Below, piece by piece: positions 10,372-17,922 of a stretch of DNA of 64,000 nucleotides; the stretch's first letter is position 1; every line of letters begins with the position of its first letter. This DNA comes from Sphingobium lignivorans (GTDB lineage Bacteria; Pseudomonadota; Alphaproteobacteria; Sphingomonadales; Sphingomonadaceae). Position numbers and translations under genes: made by a program. The DNA is taken from assembly GCF_014203955.1 (NCBI RefSeq), contig NZ_JACHKA010000001.1:682001-746000 (forward strand). The letters run 5' to 3'. The notes under the pieces were generated by a model. It was not told where the DNA came from, ran no database searches, and worked only from the letters and a program-made list of their open reading frames with translations.

Positions 10372-11322
10372 TCAGGATTTTGCGTCGCTCATTTTCTTCG
10401 CCTGCGCCATGTCCTTGGCGCCGCCGAGATCCTCGTCCGTGGTCTTGCCGGCACCGGGGGCGGCTCCAAGATCCGCGCCGGTCGTAGGATTGGCGTTGGG
10501 ATCCGATTGCAGCCGCGCCATCATCGCCGCGGACCGCTTCATGTCCACGCTCGGGAGCTTGACGCTCGCCTGCCCGTCACCGCCATCGAGCGGCAGATTG
10601 GCCTCGACCTCGTCGATCCGCTCCCATTGCTCACCCGTGTTCCAGGGGCCGGTCGCATCGCCCTCGCCCTGCGAGGTGTTCACGTAGAGATTGGCGTAGG
10701 GCTCCAGTCCCGGCAGCTTGCCCGGCGGGAAGTTGTCCTTGATCGAGTACAGGGCTTTCTCGAAGCTCTTCTGGTGAGCGATTTCGCGCGTCATCAGGAA
10801 CCCCAGCGCATCCTTGATGCCGGGATCGTCCGTGATGTTGATCAGCCGCTCATAGACGATCTTGGCCCGGCTTTCCGCGGCGATGTTGGACCGCAGGTCG
10901 CAGGTCGGGTCGCCACGGCTGTCGACATAGGCGGCCGTCCACGGCACGCCCGAGCTGTTGGTGAGCGCGGGGCCGCCGCCGTACAGGATCGATTGCGTAT
11001 GGCTGTCGCCACCCGCGTTCAGCGACATGTAGAGTTCCGCTTCCTCAAGCGCGCCTTCGCTCATCGCGGCCTTGGCGCCCTTGTTCAGCATGGCGACGAT
11101 CGACCCGATGACTTCCAGATGGCTGAGTTCCTCGGTCGCGATATCGAGCAACATGTCCTTTCGGCCCGGATCGTCTTCCGCCAGGCCCTGTGTGAAGTAC
11201 CGCATGGCGGCTGCAAGCTCGCCATCCGGGCCGCCGAACTGCTCGAGCAGCATGGAGGCCAGGGCCGGGTTCGGCTCGGATACGCGAACGGTATATTGAA
11301 GGCGCTTGTTGTGAAGGAACAT
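10372..11322 (-). CDS. Manganese catalase
   Basis: A 316-residue non-haem catalase that disproportionates hydrogen peroxide at a di-manganese site. Likely ligands include Glu35, Glu65 and His68 (ATEELSHLE), plus the later REIAHQKSFEKAL helix. The C-terminus carries a Gly/Ala/Lys-rich tail after the catalase fold. It leads the catalase, DUF892, ZIP operon, which looks like a peroxide/metal stress unit. Confidence 0.93.
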   Translation of the reverse strand: MFLHNKRLQYTVRVSEPNPALASMLLEQFGGPDGELAAAMRYFTQGLAEDDPGRKDMLLDIATEELSHLEVIGSIVAMLNKGAKAAMSEGALEEAELYMSLNAGGDSHTQSILYGGGPALTNSSGVPWTAAYVDSRGDPTCDLRSNIAAESRAKIVYERLINITDDPGIKDALGFLMTREIAHQKSFEKALYSIKDNFPPGKLPGLEPYANLYVNTSQGEGDATGPWNTGEQWERIDEVEANLPLDGGDGQASVKLPSVDMKRSAAMMARLQSDPNANPTTGADLGAAPGAGKTTDEDLGGAKDMAQAKKMSDAKS

Positions 11323-11361
11323 CGTCTCGTCTCCTGGGGGGTTGGGTAGGGGCGGTCGAGA

Positions 11362-11580
11362 TTATGTGGTTCGGGAATGACAGAGGGCGCGGGTCGGCGA
11401 GGCCGCCAAGGCAGTGTGGCTGAAGCGACCGCTCAACAGCAGCGCCGAGGCTGTGCCGAGCGTATCGATATGTGCCGTGAGGTTCATGTCACCGACCAGG
11501 TCGGCCAATCCGGCCACGGCTCCCGCAATGACGATCGCGACTCCGCACAAACGCCGGACGGTCCATATCTCCTGCCGCAC
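11362..11580 (-). CDS. Possible small membrane protein (weak call)
   Basis: A 72-codon frame starting at a GTG with a well-placed GGGAGA ribosome-binding site. It encodes one hydrophobic helix (GVAIVIAGAVAGLADLVG). It lies 39 bases upstream of manganese catalase on the same strand, so it could be the first gene of that operon. The plus strand also has open frames here, so this may be chance. Family not recognised. Confidence 0.35.
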   Translation of the reverse strand: MRQEIWTVRRLCGVAIVIAGAVAGLADLVGDMNLTAHIDTLGTASALLLSGRFSHTALAASPTRALCHSRTT

Positions 11581-11705
11581 CGTTGCTCTCCCGCTGTTGT
11601 CCGATGCAGGAGGAAGGAGTTTTCGGGGGTGGAAGTTCCGCGGGAAGCGGCAGCGCAATAACCTGCTTTATCGGAGCGTCCCGTGCGGGGTGCCCTGGAC
11701 AGGAC

Positions 11706-11790
11706 CGGTCGAAAAAAAATGGCCCGACAACCAGAGTTGCCGGGCCAAAGTTATAGGTAGCCGGTGAGCCACCTTCGGGTCGCAGGTGGA
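11706..11790 (-). ncRNA. Candidate small RNA ending in an intrinsic terminator
   Basis: A complete intrinsic terminator at 11712-11747 points along the minus strand, but no minus-strand protein gene precedes it. Between the Crp-like palindrome (11818-11833) and the terminator there is a second hairpin on the minus strand: CCACCT and AGGTGG around a 9-base loop. This layout fits a short divergent RNA of roughly 80-150 nt. The 5' end is a guess and no Rfam family was recognised. Confidence 0.35.
11712..11747 (-). terminator. Strong Rho-independent terminator, minus strand
   Basis: The stem is TGGCCCGGCAAC, then TCTG, then GTTGTCGGGCCA (12 pairs including one G-T), followed on the minus strand by eight T residues. 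On the plus strand the A-run comes before the stem, so it works only for minus-strand transcription. Confidence 0.75.
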
Positions 11791-11817
11791 GAGCTAGCAG
11801 ATTTTTCCGCCGGGGAG

Positions 11818-11833
11818 CGTGACGGAGATCACG
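11818..11833. promoter_or_regulatory. Crp/Fnr-type palindrome upstream of the regulator gene
   Basis: CGTGACGGAGATCACG is a perfect GTGA-N6-TCAC type repeat, the classical Crp-family half-site spacing. It lies 112 bases upstream of the Crp/Fnr-family gene and between it and the candidate minus-strand small RNA. Autoregulation or divergent control is a reasonable inference. Confidence 0.45.
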
Positions 11834-11945
11834 GCCTCGTTTTGCAGCCGCTCATCAGCAGGCGGTTTCGCGCAGGGCCGGAAGTGCGCTATGCGCTGGA
11901 AAGCTAGTCGGGGAGCGGCATCCATTGGAGATTGAGGAGCAAATC

Positions 11946-12581
11946 ATGGCCGTTGGGGCCATCTTGCAGTGCGATGAGGCAACCGCGCGCCTCCTCCTCG
12001 CCGACGCGCTTTGCCATGTCCGCGTGGCCGCCAAGGAAGTGCTCGCGCAGCAGGGCGCCGCACTCAAACACAACTGGCTGGTGGTCGATGGCCGCGTTCG
12101 GGTTCAGACCCTGCGAATGGACGGGCAATGGCAGCAACTGGCCCAGCATGGGCCGGGCGAGTTCTTCGGGGCCTATCCTGCCGCAACCACGTGCAGGGGC
12201 GAGATCGTCGCGGTGGATGACTGCCATCTTCTCCGGGCCGAAGCCCGGACGATCGCCGCATTGGCGGCGAAACATGCGCAGATCGGGTCTGCTCTGGCGA
12301 TCCTGCTTGCACGGCAGCTCGACAGGGCCCTCGATCGCATGGCTGCGCGAACCACCTACAGCGCTGCGGGGCGAGTCTATGCCTTGCTGATGGAACTGGC
12401 CGACGAGGACAATCGTATATCGCCGCCGCCCCAGGTCACGACTCTCGCCCTCAGCGCCAACACGACAAGGGAGACAGCCTCCCGGGCAATCGCCATCCTT
12501 TCCCGCCGTGGCATCATCAGCCGGGACGATGACGCGATCATCATCCTCGCGCCGCGCATGCTTCGCGACATGATCAACTGA
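11946..12581 (+). CDS. Crp/Fnr-family transcriptional regulator
   Basis: A 211-residue regulator with an N-terminal cyclic-nucleotide-type beta-roll sensor (about 10-115), a dimerisation helix and a C-terminal winged helix with recognition segment LSANTTRETASRAIAIL. Cysteines are scattered and not in the Fnr N-terminal cluster, so oxygen sensing by that mechanism is unlikely. The ATG at 11946 is chosen for its GAGGAG site 6 bases away; a TTG at 11925 is the alternative. It faces the manganese catalase operon and could control it. Confidence 0.85.
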   Translation: MAVGAILQCDEATARLLLADALCHVRVAAKEVLAQQGAALKHNWLVVDGRVRVQTLRMDGQWQQLAQHGPGEFFGAYPAATTCRGEIVAVDDCHLLRAEARTIAALAAKHAQIGSALAILLARQLDRALDRMAARTTYSAAGRVYALLMELADEDNRISPPPQVTTLALSANTTRETASRAIAILSRRGIISRDDDAIIILAPRMLRDMIN

Positions 12582-12602
12582 ACTTGCGGGATCGAGGGGC
12601 GC

Positions 12603-14015
12603 TCAGGCGGCGCCGGAGAGGGAAAACAGCCTTATGGGGATGTCACCGAACTGGGTCACCAGTTCGCCGGCCGCTTCGAAATGATGGCCGGGCGCGCACA
12701 GATCGAGCGCGAAGGCGCCGGGGGCCGCTGCACAGATCGTTCCCTGCGGTGCACGGCAGGCAAGCAGGCTCGCAATCTCGGCGAGTTCCTGTTCATCATC
12801 GTCCTTTCTGTCGACGACGTGATAGACGAGGCCGAGAGAATTTTCCGGGGCGCTGCGCAGGAAGGTCGTGGCGATTTCGATGGCGTGACCCAGATCGTCG
12901 AAGTCCATCAGCCACACATCCTGCACGAACCGGGGGCGATTACCTGCCGTTCGTTCGAGATCGGCCGGGAAGGCTTCGGTGGAAGCCAGGATGGCGCGTC
13001 TTCGGCCCGTGTCCAGCGTCGCAAGCATCGAAGCCGGAGATTCCCGGTCGATCGCGAGGTCATAAACGGGAAGTCCCCGGCGTCGCCAGACCGCTTCCGA
13101 TGCCTTCACCTGATCCGTCGAACGTCTCAGGCGAAGCGCAACCGCCTTGCTTGCGAGCGAATGGGCGTGGCGGATCGCCAGCCCCATGGCCATCTCCTCC
13201 GCCAGCGTGACGGCGGCATCCGACAGGCGCGTGACGCCGCCCAGCGTCTCCACAGCGTCGGCGGCCTCGATCAGCGTATCGAAGCGTCGCGCCCACTGAT
13301 CGCCGAACGGGATGACCGAGGATTCGCGAAAGAGGTCGACCGGGCCGGGCAGCACGACATGCAGCCGGGCGCCGCGCGCCAGCACCATCTCCCCAATCAG
13401 GATGTCCGAACCGGCTGCGAGCGCGCCGAATGCGAAGCCGGGCCGTATCTGGTCGAGCATCGCTTCCACGACATCGCGGATACCGTCTTCCTGAACCGGC
13501 AAGTGGATGATGCCACTGAAATGCAGGCATACGGGAGGACGCAAATGATCGAAAAGATCATTCGCGGCGTTCGCCTGCTGGAGGATCAGCTGCAGCTGCC
13601 GGATAGTGGCTGCATGATCCTCCCAGGCCTGGGGCGCTCTGGCGACGGCGGCCTCCAGAGCGGTGACACCACCGGGAATGTCTCCCAGCAGCAGCAAGGC
13701 CTCGGCCCGGGTCGCCCCCAGCCAATATGCCGTTTCCGGTTCGTAGTCGCCGCTCTCGAGAACGGCCAGCGTTTGCTGTGCCAGCATTTGCGCGCGCTCG
13801 GGCTTGCCATTGAGGAAGGCGATCGTCGCTGCGTTGATGAGAGGATATGTCGCGCGCCGGTCACCCGCGGCGCGCATATAGGCAGCCTCGGCCTCGTCAA
13901 AATAGCGCGTGCGGTCCTCGCCGGCGCTCCTGAGGGCCCGATCCTTCAGGAGCCGCCCGCGCAGGCTCAGCGCGTCGGCCTCGTCGGAGTTCAACCAGCC
14001 CGCGGCCTCGAACAT
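12603..14015 (-). CDS. TPR-SLOG protein with a degenerate cyclase-like C-terminus
   Basis: A 470-residue cytoplasmic protein. Residues 10-150 are TPR-like helices (KDRALRS, TYPLINAATIAFL, ATRAEALLLLG). Residues 161-325 look like a nucleotide-binding SLOG-type Rossmann domain (FGALAAGSDILIGEMVLARGARLHVVLPG). The last 130 residues resemble the class III nucleotide cyclase fold seen in related TPR-SLOG-cyclase proteins. The catalytic Asp regions are lost: AILASTEAF at 341-349 and NSLGLVYHV at 392-400. The first ATG (14015) has no ribosome-binding site and family-like sequence (RTGDTLRAWRMFEAAG) continues upstream. A CTG at 14078 with AAAGG 8 bases before it is a likely true start. Last gene of the TIR operon. 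Confidence 0.72.
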   Translation of the reverse strand: MFEAAGWLNSDEADALSLRGRLLKDRALRSAGEDRTRYFDEAEAAYMRAAGDRRATYPLINAATIAFLNGKPERAQMLAQQTLAVLESGDYEPETAYWLGATRAEALLLLGDIPGGVTALEAAVARAPQAWEDHAATIRQLQLILQQANAANDLFDHLRPPVCLHFSGIIHLPVQEDGIRDVVEAMLDQIRPGFAFGALAAGSDILIGEMVLARGARLHVVLPGPVDLFRESSVIPFGDQWARRFDTLIEAADAVETLGGVTRLSDAAVTLAEEMAMGLAIRHAHSLASKAVALRLRRSTDQVKASEAVWRRRGLPVYDLAIDRESPASMLATLDTGRRRAILASTEAFPADLERTAGNRPRFVQDVWLMDFDDLGHAIEIATTFLRSAPENSLGLVYHVVDRKDDDEQELAEIASLLACRAPQGTICAAAPGAFALDLCAPGHHFEAAGELVTQFGDIPIRLFSLSGAA

Positions 14016-14100
14016 GCGCCACGCGCGAAGCGTGTCGCCTGTTCGGGCCGTTTGCCTGATCTGGGAGAGGCTGAACAGGGTCAGGACCTTTCGTTTCCGG

Positions 14101-14586
14101 TCAGCTCGGGATCGGCGGGGGATTCTTGATGTCCGGATCGATGGTCAGTGCCGTCCACTTGGGTTGCCGCTGATCGTCGAACCCGCGAAACAGATCCACA
14201 TTAACATTGAATCCGTGAATTGTCCCGGCCTGGCCGCCGTTATTGTATCGCGCATGAAATGAGACCATGCGATATCGACCCGTCTTCCGGTCATACTGGT
14301 CGTAAGTGAGGCCGCCGTAGAAAGAGGCCAGCTCGGTCTTGGTCGTGATGCCGTCCAGATCCTTTGAGAAAAAGATCTGGTCGCCATGCAGGACGATTTC
14401 CACGAAACAATCCTCGGTGATGGTGATGAAGTCCTGTCCCGGACATCCGGCCTGCTCGAACTCCAGGATAACAGTCCCGTCCTTCGCGCCGAGCGTGATG
14501 TCGAAACGCACCTTCTGAGTGGTTGAAGACGCCTCCGGCGGCGCGAAGGGAGCGAGCTGTTTTTGAACATAGCTGGGGCCGTACAT
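14101..14586 (-). CDS. Uncharacterised 161-residue protein in the TIR operon
   Basis: I do not recognise the family. The protein is soluble, beta-rich by appearance (alternating KVRFDITL, GTVILEFE, FVEIVLHGDQIFF, YRMVSFHARYN) and has a Pro-rich tail ending IKNPPPIP. There is no signal peptide or membrane segment. It starts 16 bases after the TIR gene with an AGGAGA site and is followed by the TPR-SLOG gene, so it belongs to that operon. A binding or scaffold role is possible but unsupported. Confidence 0.75.
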   Translation of the reverse strand: MYGPSYVQKQLAPFAPPEASSTTQKVRFDITLGAKDGTVILEFEQAGCPGQDFITITEDCFVEIVLHGDQIFFSKDLDGITTKTELASFYGGLTYDQYDRKTGRYRMVSFHARYNNGGQAGTIHGFNVNVDLFRGFDDQRQPKWTALTIDPDIKNPPPIPS

Positions 14587-14602
14587 TCGTGTCTCCTGGT
14601 TC

Positions 14603-16174
14603 CTATTGTTCGAACTTGGTCCGCCACACCCGCCAATCGTTATTCTCGGGATCCGTCGAGATCAGGTTGTCCGCCAGCTTCAGCGCTTCCTCCCTCATTT
14701 CGGTCGCCTTCTGGTGTTGTCCCAGAGACTGAAGAAGGCTGGACGTCGAGTAGCGGGCGAGCATCCAGTCCTGAAGGAAGGAGGCGTTGCGGGGATCCTG
14801 CCTCAGCAACTCTTCAATAATGGTTGATTGCTTCAGTCTCTCGGCGAGCGCTTCTTCATCGCGCCCCGTCAGATGCAGGGCATCGGCGAGCCAGGCATGG
14901 CGGTTGGCAAGATCGGCCTGGATGCCCTGGTCTTCCGGCTGGGAGCGGGCCACCCGCTCCATGGTTTCCAGCGCGCTCCGGCAAGCCTGAAGATCTTCGC
15001 TGGGTTTTGCCAGCGCGATGGCGACGGCGCAGATATTGCCATCCGCATAGGCCAGCTCGCGCTGGTAGCTCATGTTGTCCGGCGCGAGCCGGATCAACTC
15101 GCGCGCATAGTTCCGATAGGTGGTGAAGCCCCTCATGGCGTCCGAATGGCGCTGCCGAACGAAATCGAGATAGGCGAGCCAGAATTCGCTCTGGGCATGG
15201 GCATAGATCCGAAGAGGATCCTCCGGCGCGGAGCTGAGCAGGGCGCTGGTGACCCTGTGGGCTTCCCGGAACTTGGCCTGTGCCGCGCGGGTGTCGCCCC
15301 GGCGCTGATCGTCCTCGCCCATCGCGTGCAATATGCGCGCGCGCCGCTCGAGCGACGCCGTCGGCAGCGCCGCCAGATCCGTCTGCTCCCCGTAATAAGC
15401 GAGGGCGCGCTCGTTGACGGACCGAAGCACGTCGAGGCGACCGACGCCCTTCAGCCTGTCTCGCAAGTCAGTCAGCATGAACTCGACCAGACCCTCTGCC
15501 TGATAACGCGCTCTTTCTGCCTCCCGCCGGGCATTGGCTACATAAACAAGCATCAGCGCCATGAATATCACGACCAGCAGAAAGAGAAGCGTGACGGCGA
15601 TCACGCGTTGCAGTTGTCGTTGCGCTTCCCGCTGGAGCAGTTGGTCGAGCGCCAGGCCTGTCAGGCCGGCGACGACTTTGAGTCGGGCCAGCTTGGATCC
15701 ATCCTGATTCTTGCGAAAGTCGGCGGCCACCGGTTCACGGGCGATGCCCTGCTCGTCCGGTGCCAGCAAGGCGTCGGGGAAGCTCTCTTCCGGCTCGCCG
15801 TCGAGCAGGGCCGCGATGACGGGACGGTCGGGATGCAGGTCCCGAAAATAGCTGATCTCGGCGTTGACCCATCTGGAGCCTTTCGCGGCCGGGGAGCACA
15901 GGACCAGCAACGTTTCGGACGCTGCCAGCGCCTGCCTGACCTCGGCATTGAGATCGCTGGCCGCCGGCAGCTCGAGGCGATCGCGAAAAATGGGCGTGAG
16001 CCGGCCCTCTACGGTGCCGCGGCTTGTCTTCTGGCCCTGGAGCCGCTTCGGGATCCTGTAGCGTTCGAGCCATTTGTGCAGCTTCTGGGCAATCGCTTCG
16101 TCGCTATGGCTGTAGCTGATGAAGGCGCGATAGGTCTTCGGGCGGAGATCACTCTCGGAAAGGGAACTGGCCAT
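14603..16174 (-). CDS. TIR-domain protein with a transmembrane helix and TPR-like C-terminus
   Basis: A 523-residue protein. The TIR domain (about 14-150) begins YRAFISYSHSDE and keeps Trp102 and Glu106 (RWVNAEIS), the position of the catalytic glutamate in NAD-cleaving TIR domains. One membrane helix (about 191-213) follows, then TPR-like helices to the C-terminus. The TIR lies before the helix and so is expected in the cytoplasm. Whether it hydrolyses NAD or only assembles is unknown. The start is uncertain: ATG 16174 or ATG 16195; the open frame to 16291 is unlikely to be coding. First gene of the three-gene operon. Confidence 0.85.
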   Translation of the reverse strand: MASSLSESDLRPKTYRAFISYSHSDEAIAQKLHKWLERYRIPKRLQGQKTSRGTVEGRLTPIFRDRLELPAASDLNAEVRQALAASETLLVLCSPAAKGSRWVNAEISYFRDLHPDRPVIAALLDGEPEESFPDALLAPDEQGIAREPVAADFRKNQDGSKLARLKVVAGLTGLALDQLLQREAQRQLQRVIAVTLLFLLVVIFMALMLVYVANARREAERARYQAEGLVEFMLTDLRDRLKGVGRLDVLRSVNERALAYYGEQTDLAALPTASLERRARILHAMGEDDQRRGDTRAAQAKFREAHRVTSALLSSAPEDPLRIYAHAQSEFWLAYLDFVRQRHSDAMRGFTTYRNYARELIRLAPDNMSYQRELAYADGNICAVAIALAKPSEDLQACRSALETMERVARSQPEDQGIQADLANRHAWLADALHLTGRDEEALAERLKQSTIIEELLRQDPRNASFLQDWMLARYSTSSLLQSLGQHQKATEMREEALKLADNLISTDPENNDWRVWRTKFEQ

Positions 16175-16456
16175 GAATTTCCGTCTTGCCCCCATTTGTG
16201 CCCTGCGCGAACCAGGCAGCCCCGGTTGCTGGCCCGCCTTCGCAGCTGCACGTCCCCGGGCCAGATGCGCCCGGCGCAGCCCCCCGGTCAAGTCGGCATT
16301 CCCCCTCAGGCCCGGGCTGCATGGGCATCCAGTGCCGCAATGCCAGCCGACATGACAATTCCCATGCCTTCACACTGGACTTGAGCGGGAGTCGCGGCAA
16401 GAAGGTCCCCGTCAATGGACTCAGCGCGGATCGCGCCAGACCAGGAGAGAGACAGA

Positions 16457-17857
16457 ATGGAATTTACCCGGCTTAACCCCATGACCGGCGAAGTCGCTTC
16501 GTCGGCGCCCGCGCTCAAGGCGGGTGACATTCCCGCGATTGCCCGCAAGGCCCGTGAAGGCTTCACCGCCTGGTCGGTGATGGGCCCCAATGCGCGCCGC
16601 GCCGTGCTGATGAAAGCCGCGACGGCGCTGGAAGCCCGCGCAGACGCGTTTGTCGACGCGATGATGGGAGAGATCGGCGCCACCAAGGGCTGGGCTCTGT
16701 TCAATCTCGGGCTGGCGGCCAGCATGGTGCGCGAGGCAGCGGCCCTGACGACGCAGATCAATGGCGAAGTCATCCCCTCCGACAAGCCCGGCTGCCTCGC
16801 CATGGCGCTGCGCGAACCGGTGGGCGTCATTCTCGGCATCGCGCCCTGGAATGCGCCGATCATCCTCGGCGTGCGCGCCATCGCCGTGCCGCTGGCTTGC
16901 GGCAACAGCGTGATCCTGAAGGCGAGCGAGACCTGCCCGCGCACCCATGCCCTCATCATCGAGGCATTCGCAGATGCGGGTTTCCCCGAGGGAGTCGTCA
17001 ACGTCGTCACCAATGCGCCAGCCGATGCGGGCGAAGTGGTCGGCGCGCTGATCGACGCGCCGGAAGTCAAGCGGATCAATTTCACCGGGTCCACCGGTGT
17101 CGGCAAGATCATCGCCAAGCGTGCCGCCGAGCATCTCAAGCCCGTGCTGCTGGAGCTGGGCGGCAAAGCCCCGCTCATTGTCCTGGAGGACGCCGATCTG
17201 GATGAAGCCGTCAAGGCTGCTGCCTTCGGCGCTTTCATGAACCAGGGGCAGATCTGCATGTCCACGGAGCGGATCATCGTGGTGGATGCGGTGGCCGATG
17301 AATTCGCCGCCCGGTTCAAGGCAAAGGTTTCGGCCATGCCTGTTGGCGATCCCCGGCAGGGAAGCACGCCGCTGGGAGCGGTCGTCGATACCAAGACTGT
17401 CGCGCATTGCCTGTCCTTGATCGAGGATGCGCTTGGGAAGGGCGCGGAGCAGCTGACGGGCGGCGAGACGACGCAGAATGTGCTGATGCCGGCGCATGTG
17501 ATCGACCGCGTCACGCCCGACATGAAGCTCTTCCGGGACGAGAGCTTCGGTCCTGTCGTGGGGATCATCCGCGCACGCGACGCCGAGCATGCGATCGAAC
17601 TGGCCAACGACACCGAATATGGTCTCTCGGCCTCGGTCTTCACGCGCGACACGGCCAAGGGCCTCAGCGTCGCCCGGCGCATCGAATCCGGCATCTGCCA
17701 TGTCAACGGACCGACGGTCCATGACGAGGCGCAGATGCCCTTCGGTGGCGTGAAGGCCTCGGGCTATGGTCGTTTCGGCGGCAAGGCCGGCATCGACAGC
17801 TTCACGGAGCTGCGCTGGATCACCATCGAGACCCAGCCGGGACATTTCCCGATCTGA
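16457..17857 (+). CDS. NAD(P)-dependent aldehyde dehydrogenase (aromatic-aldehyde type)
   Basis: A 466-residue class 1/2-type aldehyde dehydrogenase oxidising an aldehyde to its acid. The oxyanion-hole Asn132 (WNAP), general-base Glu233 (LELGGKAP) and nucleophile Cys267 (NQGQICMST) are all present. Overall look is close to salicylaldehyde/vanillin dehydrogenases, but the substrate cannot be fixed from sequence. The ATG at 16457 has a GGAGAGAG site; the frame opens 14 codons earlier without support. Divergent from the TIR operon. Confidence 0.9.
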   Translation: MEFTRLNPMTGEVASSAPALKAGDIPAIARKAREGFTAWSVMGPNARRAVLMKAATALEARADAFVDAMMGEIGATKGWALFNLGLAASMVREAAALTTQINGEVIPSDKPGCLAMALREPVGVILGIAPWNAPIILGVRAIAVPLACGNSVILKASETCPRTHALIIEAFADAGFPEGVVNVVTNAPADAGEVVGALIDAPEVKRINFTGSTGVGKIIAKRAAEHLKPVLLELGGKAPLIVLEDADLDEAVKAAAFGAFMNQGQICMSTERIIVVDAVADEFAARFKAKVSAMPVGDPRQGSTPLGAVVDTKTVAHCLSLIEDALGKGAEQLTGGETTQNVLMPAHVIDRVTPDMKLFRDESFGPVVGIIRARDAEHAIELANDTEYGLSASVFTRDTAKGLSVARRIESGICHVNGPTVHDEAQMPFGGVKASGYGRFGGKAGIDSFTELRWITIETQPGHFPI

Positions 17858-17864
17858 GGGCGTC

Positions 17865-17893
17865 GCGCGGCCGGCTCGTCGAGCCGGTCGCGC
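17865..17893. terminator. Hairpin between convergent genes
   Basis: Arms GCGCGGCCGGCTCG and CGAGCCGGTCGCGC (one G-T pair) meet almost directly between the aldehyde dehydrogenase and the oppositely oriented kinase gene. There is no T-run, so its role as a bidirectional terminator is only likely from position. Confidence 0.4.
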
Positions 17894-17922
17894 CCGCAGG
17901 CCGCCCGGGCGCTCGCGCGCGT

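Noticed and set aside
14101-16174. Calling the TIR operon a Thoeris or CBASS system outright
   Set aside because: There is no ThsA-type SIR2/SLOG-TM effector and no CD-NTase; the similarity is at domain level only.
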